DNA of 44,684 nt, taken from positions 1-44,684 of the forward strand of contig CACMCJ010000008.1 in assembly GCA_902612235.1 (NCBI GenBank). The letters run 5' to 3'. Below, piece by piece: positions 1-10,620 of the stretch; the first letter of the stretch is position 1, and every line of letters starts with the position of its first letter. Under the pieces are notes generated by a model, which saw nothing but the letters and a program-made list of their open reading frames with translations, made no database searches and was not told the DNA's origin. The DNA is from an uncultured Pelagibacteraceae bacterium. Its GTDB lineage: Bacteria > Pseudomonadota > Alphaproteobacteria > Pelagibacterales > Pelagibacteraceae. The translations under genes were made by a program, and so were the position numbers.

Positions 1-193
1 TAAATGTTTCTAATTGCCAGCCTTTCATTCTTGTAATTATGATTTTAAGATTTTTGGCTTTCCATTCATAAGATGTAACTTCATTTTTCCACTTTTTTTT
101 TTCATCAATTGTTCTTGCACATCCATAGCAATAGCCTGTGATTGGGTCAGTTTTACATATACTAATACATGGAGAAACTATTTTGTTGCTCAT
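1..193 (-). CDS. DUF1289 family cysteine-rich protein (3' end cut by window edge)
   Basis: I translated this reading frame by hand: 64 codons open from an ATG at 193-191 to the left window edge with no stop, so the gene is partial at its C-terminus. Near the N-terminus it shows P-C-I-S-I-C at 8-13 and G-Y-C-Y-G-C at 20-25, giving cysteines 9, 13, 22 and 25, followed by ARTIDE and a Trp. This matches the DUF1289 family of short (roughly 60-90 aa) proteins, whose cysteines are thought to bind metal or an Fe-S cluster; the function is unknown. The start codon overlaps the stop of the quinone oxidoreductase gene by one base (TAATG), so it is probably the last gene of the same transcript and translationally coupled. 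The family match is from memory of the motif. Confidence 0.8.
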   Translation of the reverse strand, partial: MSNKIVSPCISICKTDPITGYCYGCARTIDEKKKWKNEVTSYEWKAKNLKIIITRMKGWQLETF

Positions 194-1167
194 TACGGGA
201 TCAAAATTGCAGGGCCAGTCAACTTTCTATCTTGAAGGTCTGAATGAGATTGCTTTGCATCGACAAGCTTATATTTTTTAGAAATCCTAATTTTTATTTT
301 TCCAAATTTTACTTTTTCAAAAACTTCATCAGCTCCAACTTGAATTTCTTTTCTATTTGTGAAATATTGAGCTATAGAAGGTCTTGTTAAATAAAGACCT
401 TTTGGTTGAATGTCTTTTGGCACATCAACTGGATCCAAAGGGCCTGATGCATTTCCAAAACTAACCAACATACCTTTTGTTTTAAGACTTGCCAAAGAAC
501 CATGAAAAGTTTTTTTCCCTACCCCATCAAATACTGCATCAACACCTTTGTTATTAGTTATTTTCATTACTTCTTTTGCAAAATCGTTTTTTGAGTAATT
601 AATTACATGAGAATATCCATTTTCTTCAGCAATTTTAATTTTATCATCTGAGCCAACCGTGCCTATAACTTTTGCACCAATACTATTTGCCCATTGTGCA
701 AATATTTGACCTACACCTCCAGCTGCTGCATGAAACAAAACTGTTTCACCTGCTTTTAGATTATATGTTTTAGTGATTAAGTAGTTAGTTGTTAAACCCT
801 TTGTCATTAAAGTTGCTGCTAATTCATAAGAAATAGCATCAGGAACTTTGACTGCAATTTTAGCTGGTATAATTCTTTGTTGGGCATATGCACCAAGAGG
901 GACAGATGCGTAAGCAATTTTATCACCTTTATTAAATTCTGTAACGTTAGTCCCAACCTCATCAATTTTTCCAGAGGCCTCTAATCCTATACCACTCGGA
1001 AGTTTAACAGGGTATAAGCCAGATCTATGATAAGTATCAATATAGTTCAAGCCAATCGCGTGATTAGTAACTTTAATTTCATCAGGACCCGGAGATCCAA
1101 CCTCAACATCGTGTAGTTCTAATACCTCAGGCCCTCCATTTTTTTTAATAATAATTGATTTTGGCAT
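193..1167 (-). CDS. qor: Quinone oxidoreductase (zeta-crystallin-like, zinc-independent MDR family)
   Basis: A 324-aa medium-chain reductase, the normal length for NADPH:quinone reductase. Residues 38-52 carry the family stretch around NYIDTYHRSGLYP, the acidic catalytic-domain motif GLEASG is at 61-66, and the nucleotide-binding Rossmann loop AAAGGVGQ is at 147-154. The zinc-binding cysteines of true alcohol dehydrogenases are missing, as expected for this branch. It would reduce quinones or other electrophilic carbonyls with NADPH in the cytoplasm. It lies 24 bp downstream of a pirin gene and overlaps the following DUF1289 gene by one base. The broad family is certain; the natural substrate is not. 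Confidence 0.9.
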   Translation of the reverse strand: MPKSIIIKKNGGPEVLELHDVEVGSPGPDEIKVTNHAIGLNYIDTYHRSGLYPVKLPSGIGLEASGKIDEVGTNVTEFNKGDKIAYASVPLGAYAQQRIIPAKIAVKVPDAISYELAATLMTKGLTTNYLITKTYNLKAGETVLFHAAAGGVGQIFAQWANSIGAKVIGTVGSDDKIKIAEENGYSHVINYSKNDFAKEVMKITNNKGVDAVFDGVGKKTFHGSLASLKTKGMLVSFGNASGPLDPVDVPKDIQPKGLYLTRPSIAQYFTNRKEIQVGADEVFEKVKFGKIKIRISKKYKLVDAKQSHSDLQDRKLTGPAILIP

Positions 1168-1191
1168 TATTTGGAAAACGTACTTTAACTT

Positions 1192-2034
1192 TTAATATTT
1201 AGCAAATGTTCCGTTATTATAGTCTTGAATAGCTTCAAGTATTTCAGCTTTTGTATTCATTACAAATGGACCACCTCTTGCAATTGGCTCACCAATTGGT
1301 TTACCAGCAATAAATAATAACTCAGATTTTTTGTTTGACTTGACTTTAAGACTAGTGCCTCGTTCTAGCAATATTAAGTTCGAGTCAACAGTTTTATCAT
1401 GTTTTTTTTCCCCGATTTTTAATTCACCTTTTAATAAGTATATAAAAGAATTATGTCCAGCAGGAACATCACAGCTAAATTCTTTTCCTTCATTTAAAAC
1501 TATATGAAAGTATATTGGTTCCACGTTGTGATTTTTTTCAGGTCCCTCGGCTTTTTTATATTTTCCTGCTATAACTTTTACAATTTTTTCACTGTCTTTA
1601 TGCTCACCTAGCTCTTTACCTTTAATATATAAGTACTCTGGCTTATTCTTTTTCATTTTTGCTGGCATGTTAATCCAAAGTTGAAAGCCTAATAGCTTAC
1701 CTTCTTTCATAGCAGGCATTTCAGAATGGATTATTCCTCTTCCTGTCTTCATCCATTGCACATCTCCAGATGACATAATACCTTTAGCCCCTGTACTATC
1801 TTGATGTTCGAATTCTCCATTTAACATATATGTTACTGTTTCAATTCCTCTATGAGGATGTGAAGGAAATCCAGCTACATAATCATCTTTATTTTCAGAA
1901 CCAAATTCATCAAGCATTAAGAATGGATCAATATAATCTGCCTCTGGAGTTCCTATACTTCTTTTTAATTTAACTCCTGCACCATCCGAGGCACTTAATG
2001 CTCTTACAATTTTTTTTACTTCAATTTGTGACAT
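1192..2034 (-). CDS. Pirin family bicupin
   Basis: A 280-aa pirin. The N-terminal cupin holds the expected metal ligands: H59 and H61 in FPSHPHRGIET, then H103 and E105 in GRGIIHSE, corresponding to the Fe-binding 3-His/1-Glu set of human pirin. The second cupin spans roughly 165-265. Bacterial pirins include quercetinase-like enzymes and redox-sensing regulators, and substrate cannot be assigned from sequence. It sits between a HAD dehalogenase (21 bp upstream) and a quinone reductase (24 bp downstream) on the same strand, a neighbourhood suggesting handling of electrophiles, quinones or oxidative damage. That role is inference. Confidence 0.9.
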   Translation of the reverse strand: MSQIEVKKIVRALSASDGAGVKLKRSIGTPEADYIDPFLMLDEFGSENKDDYVAGFPSHPHRGIETVTYMLNGEFEHQDSTGAKGIMSSGDVQWMKTGRGIIHSEMPAMKEGKLLGFQLWINMPAKMKKNKPEYLYIKGKELGEHKDSEKIVKVIAGKYKKAEGPEKNHNVEPIYFHIVLNEGKEFSCDVPAGHNSFIYLLKGELKIGEKKHDKTVDSNLILLERGTSLKVKSNKKSELLFIAGKPIGEPIARGGPFVMNTKAEILEAIQDYNNGTFAKY

Positions 2035-2055
2035 ACTTACATATATAACTTAAGT

Positions 2056-2715
2056 TTAAAGTATATCAAGTAGATGCGATAAATTGCTAATTTCATTTTT
2101 TGGTTGATAATCAAGGAAATCAAATTGTGAATTATTTCTATTTACCCAAATGGAATTATAACCATAATTTCCACCCCCAGAAACATCCCATGTGTTGGCA
2201 CTTAAAAAAGTAATTTCTTTTGGCTGAATGTTAAATTTTTTAATAGGAAGTTCATAAACTCTTGGGTCAGGTTTATAAACTTTTACTTCTTCAATAGAAA
2301 AAATTTTATCAAATAAATTTTTTAAATTATTACTTGAAACTAACTCATTTAGAAGTTCAGGAGTTCCATTAGAAAGAATACAAAGTTTTAAATTTTTCTT
2401 TTTTAAACTTTTTAAAACCTCTTCAACCTCAGGATATGGAGATAAAACTTTATAAAGATTTAACAAATCATCTCTTAAACTTTTATCAATATTATAAACA
2501 CTCATAGATTTATCCAAGCTATCTTCAGTAATCTGCCAAAAGTCTTTATGTCGTTTCATTAAGCTTCTTAGCCAAGTATATTCAAGTTGAGTAGTTCTCC
2601 AAAAATTTGCAAACATCTCCCACTTGTCACCAATTTTATTTTTACATTTTTTAGCAGCTGAATTAACATCAAACAGCGTACCATAGGCATCAAACACTAC
2701 AGCTTTGGTATTCAT
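2056..2715 (-). CDS. Haloacid dehalogenase type II (HAD superfamily)
   Basis: A 219-aa HAD hydrolase with the L-2-haloacid dehalogenase signature. The nucleophile is D9 in VVFDAYGTLFD, followed by the substrate-pocket R40 in FWRTTQLEYTWLR, SNGTPE at 115-120 with S115 and N116, catalytic K148 in VYKPDP, and SANTWDVSG at 172-180. Full length and all core motifs are present, so this looks like a real (S)-2-haloalkanoate dehalogenase rather than a generic HAD phosphatase, though actual substrates in this organism are unknown. The ATG overlaps the stop of the upstream CDGSH gene by one base (TAATG at 2717-2713), indicating co-translation with that Fe-S protein. Confidence 0.88.
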   Translation of the reverse strand: MNTKAVVFDAYGTLFDVNSAAKKCKNKIGDKWEMFANFWRTTQLEYTWLRSLMKRHKDFWQITEDSLDKSMSVYNIDKSLRDDLLNLYKVLSPYPEVEEVLKSLKKKNLKLCILSNGTPELLNELVSSNNLKNLFDKIFSIEEVKVYKPDPRVYELPIKKFNIQPKEITFLSANTWDVSGGGNYGYNSIWVNRNNSQFDFLDYQPKNEISNLSHLLDIL

Positions 2716-2957
2716 TATGATTTGATATTATGAGATCCATCACACATCGGCGGATCGTTTGTTTGTTTGCATGTACAAAAAAATACTTTTTTTGACTGTT
2801 CAGCTTTATATAGAAGAGGTCTAAAGGTAGTTGATTTGTGAGATCCATCACACATTGGTTGTTTTGAACTTTTTCCACACGAGCACCAGAAATAAGATTT
2901 TCCCTCGACTACATTAACTCCATTAGGAGCTTCACCTGCTCTTTTTCCTTTTTCCAT
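2715..2957 (-). CDS. Double-CDGSH iron-sulfur protein
   Basis: An 80-aa protein with two CDGSH-type [2Fe-2S] motifs: C25-x-C27 with C36-D-G-S-H40, and C61-x-C63 with C72-D-G-S-H76. Each motif gives the 3-Cys/1-His ligand set of mitoNEET-like proteins; tandem arrangement in a soluble protein of about 80 aa is the common bacterial form. No membrane anchor is seen, so it is cytoplasmic. It probably has an electron or cluster transfer or redox-sensing role. It is the first gene of a five-gene minus-strand run (HAD, pirin, quinone reductase, DUF1289 follow) and has one of the few clear Shine-Dalgarno sites in the window. Confidence 0.92.
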   Translation of the reverse strand: MEKGKRAGEAPNGVNVVEGKSYFWCSCGKSSKQPMCDGSHKSTTFRPLLYKAEQSKKVFFCTCKQTNDPPMCDGSHNIKS

Positions 2958-3005
2958 AATAAGCTCCTTTAATTTAATTTATAATTTTATATTATATGTT
3001 TATTT
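2958..3005. promoter_or_regulatory. Divergent intergenic region, CDGSH operon / rsmE
   Basis: This 48-bp gap separates two genes read outward, so it should contain at least part of two promoters. It is almost pure A/T with TATAAT-like hexamers on both strands, but base composition makes any one -10 assignment unreliable and I see no convincing -35. The only unambiguous element is AAGGAG on the minus strand at 2969-2964, six bases before the CDGSH ATG. Confidence 0.4.
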
Positions 3006-3716
3006 ATGAATATTAGATTATATCATCCAAACAGTATAGTTGAAAATACTATAGGTTTGCTTTCAAAAGAGCATATGCATTATGTTGTTAATGTAATGAG
3101 ATTAAAAAGGGGATCTGAGATAAACTTTTTTAACAAAGAGGGTGAATGGAAAAGTGAAATTGTTTTTTTAGATCAAGGCAGAGTAGAAGTAAAGTATATA
3201 GAAAAAATCAAACACGCAAACAGTAAATCTAAAATTGAATTAGCAATTTGTTTAGTAAAAAAAAATCCAATGGAAAATATTTTACAAAAAGCTGCTGAAC
3301 TTGGAGTTAGTAAAATAATTCCGATAGTTTCAGAAAGAACTGAAGTAAAAGAAATAAATCTTGATAGAGCAAAAAAAATAGTTGTAGAGGCAACTGAGCA
3401 ATCTAATCAATTTATGCCACCTGAAATATCAAAGATTATTAAATTAAAAGATTTTTTGAAAACTTTTGATGAAAATTCTAAACTTCTATTTGCTGATGTT
3501 AATTCAAAAGATAATTTAAAAGTTGAAGATTTAAAAGATAAGAAATCTTTATGTGTTTTAATTGGTCCAGAGGGTGATTTTTCTTCTGCTGAACGCGAGG
3601 CTATCTTTAAAAATACAACAGTTAAACCTTTTACGTTATCCAAAACCATACTTAGGACAGACACTGCTGTAATAAGCGCGATTTCATTAGTTAATTTTAT
3701 CAATAACTTTCATTAA
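3006..3716 (+). CDS. rsmE: 16S rRNA (uracil(1498)-N3)-methyltransferase RsmE
   Basis: A 236-aa SPOUT-class methyltransferase that methylates N3 of U1498 in 16S rRNA. The N-terminal PUA-like RNA-binding part (about 1-70) begins with RLYHPNSI. The C-terminal trefoil knot contains the SAM-binding loop GPEGDF at 187-192 and the knot segment LSKTILRTDTA at 211-221. Length is typical. No Shine-Dalgarno sequence is evident. It is followed after 51 bp by the cox operon on the same strand, so read-through is possible. Confidence 0.93.
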   Translation: MNIRLYHPNSIVENTIGLLSKEHMHYVVNVMRLKRGSEINFFNKEGEWKSEIVFLDQGRVEVKYIEKIKHANSKSKIELAICLVKKNPMENILQKAAELGVSKIIPIVSERTEVKEINLDRAKKIVVEATEQSNQFMPPEISKIIKLKDFLKTFDENSKLLFADVNSKDNLKVEDLKDKKSLCVLIGPEGDFSSAEREAIFKNTTVKPFTLSKTILRTDTAVISAISLVNFINNFH

Positions 3717-3734
3717 TTGTCGCATTAATTGAAA

Positions 3735-3762
3735 TTGTGAAATAATTTAAAAACTGTATAAA
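3735..3762 (+). promoter_or_regulatory. Candidate promoter upstream of coxB
   Basis: In the 51-bp gap between rsmE and coxB there is TTGTGA (3735-3740), 16 bp, then TATAAA (3757-3762). The coxB ATG begins 6 nt after the -10-like box, so transcription from it would give an essentially leaderless mRNA; no Shine-Dalgarno is visible before coxB. In such AT-rich DNA this match could be chance. Confidence 0.3.
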
Positions 3763-3767
3763 AACTC

Positions 3768-6199
<2,432 letters not shown>

Positions 6200-6200
6200 A

Positions 6201-7121
6201 TTGAGCCAGATACTAACAAAATCAAGAAGCAATAAGTTAGGTTTAGTTTTTAATTTACAGTCTTTTTTTAATTTAATGAAACCGAGAGTGATGTCTCTAG
6301 TATTATTTACTTGTATGGTTGGAATGATAATTTCACTATCAGAGGTATCATTATCAAATTCTATTATATCTTTATTAGCCGTTGCTATGGGTTCTGGAGC
6401 CGCTGGTGCTCTTAATATGTGGTATGAGTCAGATTTAGATGCTTTGATGAGCAGAACTTGTCTTAGACCAATACCAACAGGAAAAGTTAAAAAAAAACAG
6501 GCTTTGTATTTTGGTATTATACTATCAGTTTTATCTACAGTGATACTTTATTATGCATCCAATTTATTATCTGCAGCTTTATTGATTTTTACTATCGGAT
6601 TTTATTTTTTTATATACACGATCTGGTTAAAAAGAAAGACTCCTCAAAATATAGTTATCGGAGGTGCAGCCGGTGCTTTACCCCCAGTAATTGGTTGGAC
6701 TATAGCCACGGGTCAAATCTCAATTGAGCCAATTATATTATTTTTAATAATATTTCTTTGGACACCATCTCATTTTTGGGCACTAAGTCTTTACAAAGCT
6801 GGTGATTATAAAAGAGCAAAAATCCCTATGTTACCAATTATTGCAGGCACACATACAACTAAATTTAATATACTTATGTACTCTATAATGATGACACCAA
6901 TTGTTATAGCTCCATATTTTTTCAATTTGGGAGGATTAATTTACTTAACTGTTTCTCTAGCCATGACTAGTTATTATGTCTTGCTATGCTATAAATTATT
7001 CAAAGAGAATAGACCAAAAGACTCTAATGTAATAGCTAGAAAAATATTTGTGTATTCCATATTTTACTTATTTGTAATATTTTTTCTATTATTAATAGAA
7101 AGTTTACTTAAATTGATTTAA
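6201..7121 (+). CDS. ctaB: Protoheme IX farnesyltransferase (heme O synthase)
   Basis: A UbiA-family membrane prenyltransferase that farnesylates heme b to heme O for the aa3 oxidase. The polyprenyl-binding signature (N, YESDLDALM, RT, RPIPTGK) and about eight or nine hydrophobic helices are present. I choose the TTG at 6201, two bases after the coxA stop, giving 306 aa. An in-frame ATG at 6123 would put 26 unlike, His-rich residues inside coxA and is unlikely. The stop overlaps the next small ORF by one base (TAATG). CtaA (heme A synthase) is not in the window. Confidence 0.92.
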   Translation: MSQILTKSRSNKLGLVFNLQSFFNLMKPRVMSLVLFTCMVGMIISLSEVSLSNSIISLLAVAMGSGAAGALNMWYESDLDALMSRTCLRPIPTGKVKKKQALYFGIILSVLSTVILYYASNLLSAALLIFTIGFYFFIYTIWLKRKTPQNIVIGGAAGALPPVIGWTIATGQISIEPIILFLIIFLWTPSHFWALSLYKAGDYKRAKIPMLPIIAGTHTTKFNILMYSIMMTPIVIAPYFFNLGGLIYLTVSLAMTSYYVLLCYKLFKENRPKDSNVIARKIFVYSIFYLFVIFFLLLIESLLKLI

Positions 7122-7231
7122 TGAAAAAAAAGAATAAAAATTTAATAACTGCTATGATATTAATTTTGTTTATGGTTTTCTTGTTTGTGCTTACTTTTTA
7201 TAATATTGGTATTTATAATAGGGAAATTTAA
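7121..7231 (+). CDS. 36-aa single-helix membrane protein in cox operon (CoxF-like position)
   Basis: A short ORF read by hand between ctaB and ctaG. It starts with a Lys-rich cytoplasmic stub (MKKKNKN), has one strongly hydrophobic helix at about 8-27, and ends NIGIYNREI. Its ATG overlaps the ctaB stop by one base (TAATG at 7119-7123), and its own stop overlaps the ctaG ATG the same way (TAATG at 7229-7233). That double coupling argues strongly that it is translated. Many alphaproteobacterial cox operons carry a small single-helix protein (CoxF) here, thought to aid oxidase assembly; sequence similarity cannot be judged at this length. Confidence 0.75.
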   Translation: MKKKNKNLITAMILILFMVFLFVLTFYNIGIYNREI

Positions 7232-7782
7232 TGAATATTAATAAAAAAAAAATTACACCAGTAATACTGATATCAATTTTTTTCCTTATGTTGGGTTTAT
7301 CTTTTGCGGCTGTTCCTTTGTATGATTTATTTTGCAGGGTAACTGGTTTTGGGGGCACAACTCAAAATGCATCTAACAAAGAAATTCCTAAAATCGTTGT
7401 AAATCAGGATTATAAAATGAGATTTGATACAAATATTAATAGTACTCTAGACTGGAAATTTACACCGGAGATAAAAACTTTAAACCTTAAGCCAGGAGAG
7501 GTTCATACTGTCAAATTCTATGTTGAAAATCCAAACAACCAGATTTCATCGGGTTCAGCCTCATTTAATGTTTCACCTGCTCCTTTTGGAATTTACCTAA
7601 ATAAGATTGGCTGTTTTTGTTTTGAAAAACAAACACTTAAAGCTGGTGAAAAAAGAGAATTTAATTTAACATTTTTCTTGGATCCAAAAGTTGTAGATGA
7701 TAGTAAAACTAAAAACATTGCTGATGTAACATTGTCTTTTACTTTTTTTTCATCAGACTACTATAAAAAAGATAAAGCTTAA
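7231..7782 (+). CDS. ctaG: Cytochrome c oxidase assembly protein CtaG (Cox11)
   Basis: A 183-aa Cox11 homologue that delivers copper to the CuB site of subunit I. One N-terminal membrane helix (about 9-29) is followed by the conserved VPLYDLFCRVTGFGGT at 28-43 with C35, and the periplasmic domain carries the copper-binding C128-F-C130-F pair. Full length for the family. It starts by one-base overlap with the 36-aa ORF and is followed 3 bp later by coxC. Confidence 0.95.
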   Translation: MNINKKKITPVILISIFFLMLGLSFAAVPLYDLFCRVTGFGGTTQNASNKEIPKIVVNQDYKMRFDTNINSTLDWKFTPEIKTLNLKPGEVHTVKFYVENPNNQISSGSASFNVSPAPFGIYLNKIGCFCFEKQTLKAGEKREFNLTFFLDPKVVDDSKTKNIADVTLSFTFFSSDYYKKDKA

Positions 7783-7785
7783 ATT

Positions 7786-8577
7786 ATGTCTTCAAAGGAA
7801 AAAAAACATGGATTTCACTTAGTAGACCCAAGTCCCTGGCCTATATATGTTTCATTTGCAACTTTGGTTTTAGCTTTTGGAGCTGTGTACTACTTTCATT
7901 CAAAAGCTTTGTGGTTACTGTTAGTTGGTTTTGCATTAGTTATTTATGGTGCATTTATGTGGTGGAGAGATGTAATCAAAGAAGCTGAATTCGACGGACA
8001 TCATACTCCAATAGTTCAAATAGGCCATAGGTATGGAATGACTCTTTTCATAGCCTCTGAAGTAATGTTTTTTGTTGCATGGTTTTGGGCATATTTTAAT
8101 GCAAGTTTATTTCCCACAGAAGCAGTGGGAGCAACGTGGCCACCCCCAGACATTGAAACTTTTGATCCATGGGATATCCCTTTGATAAATACTTTGGTTC
8201 TCCTTTTATCAGGCACCACTGTAACTTGGGCGCATCACGCAATGCTTGAGAATGATAGGAAAGCTCTAGTTAATGGTTTGATATTAACTGTATTTTTAGG
8301 TTTCATTTTTTCTTGTTTTCAAGCTTACGAATACCAACATGCTTCTTTTACAATTGACGGAAATATTTATGGGTCAACATTCTATATGGCGACAGGTTTC
8401 CACGGTTTCCATGTGATAGTAGGAACTATTTTTTTAGCGGTTTGTTTATTTAGATCTATGAAAGGACATTCCAATTCAGAACATCATTTTGGATTTGAGG
8501 CTGCAGCTTGGTATTGGCATTTTGTAGACGTTGTATGGCTATTTTTATTTGCTGCAATATATATTTGGGGAAGTTAA
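7786..8577 (+). CDS. coxC: Cytochrome c oxidase subunit III
   Basis: A 263-aa, seven-helix subunit III. Characteristic stretches include the N-terminal HGFHLVDPSPWPI, WWRDVIKEAEFDGHHT, SEVMFFVAWFWAYF, GTTVTWAHHAM, ATGFHGFHVIVGT and the C-terminal AAWYWHFVDVVWLFLF. It stabilises the catalytic core and sustains proton uptake. It sits between ctaG and surf1; the DUF983 gene often found next to coxC in alphaproteobacteria is absent here. Confidence 0.97.
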   Translation: MSSKEKKHGFHLVDPSPWPIYVSFATLVLAFGAVYYFHSKALWLLLVGFALVIYGAFMWWRDVIKEAEFDGHHTPIVQIGHRYGMTLFIASEVMFFVAWFWAYFNASLFPTEAVGATWPPPDIETFDPWDIPLINTLVLLLSGTTVTWAHHAMLENDRKALVNGLILTVFLGFIFSCFQAYEYQHASFTIDGNIYGSTFYMATGFHGFHVIVGTIFLAVCLFRSMKGHSNSEHHFGFEAAAWYWHFVDVVWLFLFAAIYIWGS

Positions 8578-8584
8578 TCTCAAA

Positions 8585-9247
8585 TTGAAAAAAACATTTT
8601 TATTTCAATTATTCGTAATTTTTTTCATAACAACATTTTGTGCATTAGGTACTTGGCAACTCTATAGATTACAATGGAAACTAGATTTAATTAGTGAAAT
8701 TACTTATGGACTAGACTCTAGCCCTATAGAATATTCAAATTCAATAAAAAAAAATTATCAAAGGGTTACTATCAAAGGAAAATACTATTACGATAAACAA
8801 ATTTATCTTTATAGTTTGAACGATAGTGGAAAACCTGGATACGATGTAGTAACTCCTTTCAGAACAAATAAAAATGAAAACGTCCTTATCAATAGAGGCT
8901 GGATAATTAAAGAATTAAAAGACAATCCAAGCATAAATCTTAAAATCGACTCTGAGATAAAAATAACTGGAATTTTAAGAGAAATTTATAAACCAAATAT
9001 TTTTAAGCCCAATAATGATATTAAAAATAATATTTGGTTTTCAATAAATTTAGAAGATTTAAAAGAGACAACGGGCGAACAATTTAATGAATTCATAATT
9101 TTTTTAGAAGATAATCAAGCTAAGACGCCGCTTCCAAAAAAGATTAGTATAGATGTGCCAAATAATCACCTTAAATATGCTATAACATGGTATGCAATAT
9201 CAATTTCGATAATTTTTTATTATTTATATTTTAGAAGAAAAAAATGA
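8585..9247 (+). CDS. SURF1 family cytochrome oxidase biogenesis protein
   Basis: About 220 aa from the TTG at 8585, seven bases after the coxC stop. An in-frame ATG at 8531 would overlap the coxC membrane helix region and is less likely. The layout is typical for SURF1: N-terminal helix (FLFQLFVIFFITTFCALG), the motif GTWQLYRLQWK, a periplasmic domain with VLINRGWI, and a C-terminal helix preceded by NNHLKYAITWYAIS. SURF1 assists heme a insertion into subunit I. It overlaps thrC by 4 bases (ATGA). Confidence 0.9.
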   Translation: MKKTFLFQLFVIFFITTFCALGTWQLYRLQWKLDLISEITYGLDSSPIEYSNSIKKNYQRVTIKGKYYYDKQIYLYSLNDSGKPGYDVVTPFRTNKNENVLINRGWIIKELKDNPSINLKIDSEIKITGILREIYKPNIFKPNNDIKNNIWFSINLEDLKETTGEQFNEFIIFLEDNQAKTPLPKKISIDVPNNHLKYAITWYAISISIIFYYLYFRRKK

Positions 9248-10620
9248 ATTATTTAAGCACTAGGGACAAATCTTTAAAATTTAGTTTTAAAGATATTTTC
9301 TTAAGAGGACTTGCGCCAGGCGGAGGGTTATTTTTGCCTGCTGAAATAAAGAAGTATAGTCAAGAAGAACTTAATAATTTAAGTCAACTAAATTATAACG
9401 AACTTGCTACAGAAATTATCTTTAATTTCTGTTCAGGTGAAATTAAAAAGGAAGAACTTAGCTCACTGATACAAAAATCTTATAGTAGTTTTAAAGATAA
9501 AGAAGTCGTAAATATAAAAAAAATTGGAAATATAAATCTTCTCGAACTTTATCATGGACCCACTTTAGCTTTTAAAGACATTGCAATGCAAGTAATTGGC
9601 AATATGTATGACCATTTAGAAGTCGCTAAAGATAAAACTGTAAATGTCATAGTTGCTACATCAGGAGATACTGGTTCAGCGGCTATAGCTGCTTTAAGCA
9701 ATAGAAAAAATATAAATCTTTTTGTACTGCATCCGCATAATAAGATTTCAAATATTCAAAGAAAAATAATGACAACAATTGGTGGAGCTAATATTTATAA
9801 TATAGCTATTGAGGGTTCATTTGATGATTGTCAAAAAATTGTAAAAGAGCTTTTTAATGAAAATAGTTTTAGATCAAAAATAAATATGTCAGGTGTAAAT
9901 TCTATCAATTGGGCGAGAATTGTTTGTCAAATTGTTTATTATTTTTATTCTTTCTTTAGATTAAAAAAAAACAATATAAGCTTTTCAGTACCAACTGGTA
10001 ATTTTGGAGATATCTATGCTGGATACGTTGCAAAAAAAATGGGTTTACCAATTAATAAACTTATAGTTGCAACAAATAAAAATGATATTTTACAAAGAGT
10101 TATTAATACAGGTGAATATAAACCTGATAAAGTAAAAGCAACTATTACACCGAGTATGGATATACAAGTTGCCAGTAATTTTGAGAGGCTGCTTTATTAT
10201 ATATTAGATGAAAGCGATAGTAAGGTAGGGTCATTAATGAATGATCTATCATCAAAAAGTTTATTTAATTTAGACAAAAAAGAAATCGATAAAATTAAAA
10301 AGGATTTTGAAGCAGTAAAAGTTACAGATGAAGAGACAGTATCTATAATAAATGAAATTTATAAAGAGCATCAATTTATAATTGATCCTCATACTGCTAC
10401 TGGAGTAGGAGCAGCAAAAAGTTTTAAAAATTTAGGAGATATAGTTGTTCTTGGTACAGCTCATCCTTACAAGTTTAACGATACTATTAAAAAAGCTATA
10501 GGAAAAAATTTAGACTCACCTAAGCATTTAAAATTGAATATAGATAAAAAGGAAACATTTGATATTATCAGGAATTCAAATTCAGAAGTAAAAAATTATA
10601 TTTTGGGCAAAATTCAATGA
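9244..10620 (+). CDS. thrC: Threonine synthase
   Basis: A 458-aa fold-type II PLP enzyme converting O-phosphohomoserine to threonine. N-terminal hallmarks YLSTRDKS and GLAPGGGLFLP, the PLP lysine K111 in TLAFKDIAMQ, the phosphate loop ATSGDTGSAAIAA and SVPTGNFGDIYAGY are all present. Length fits the bacterial/fungal class. It is embedded after surf1 with a 4-base overlap and overlaps the peroxiredoxin gene by 4 bases, so threonine synthesis appears tied to the cox transcript. The partner kinase thrB lies just beyond on the opposite strand. Confidence 0.95.
   Translation: MNYLSTRDKSLKFSFKDIFLRGLAPGGGLFLPAEIKKYSQEELNNLSQLNYNELATEIIFNFCSGEIKKEELSSLIQKSYSSFKDKEVVNIKKIGNINLLELYHGPTLAFKDIAMQVIGNMYDHLEVAKDKTVNVIVATSGDTGSAAIAALSNRKNINLFVLHPHNKISNIQRKIMTTIGGANIYNIAIEGSFDDCQKIVKELFNENSFRSKINMSGVNSINWARIVCQIVYYFYSFFRLKKNNISFSVPTGNFGDIYAGYVAKKMGLPINKLIVATNKNDILQRVINTGEYKPDKVKATITPSMDIQVASNFERLLYYILDESDSKVGSLMNDLSSKSLFNLDKKEIDKIKKDFEAVKVTDEETVSIINEIYKEHQFIIDPHTATGVGAAKSFKNLGDIVVLGTAHPYKFNDTIKKAIGKNLDSPKHLKLNIDKKETFDIIRNSNSEVKNYILGKIQ

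Noticed and set aside
14-235. 73-aa plus-strand ORF at the left edge
   Set aside because: It runs antisense to the DUF1289 gene, whose four-cysteine motif and TAATG coupling are convincing; the plus-strand product has no recognisable features.
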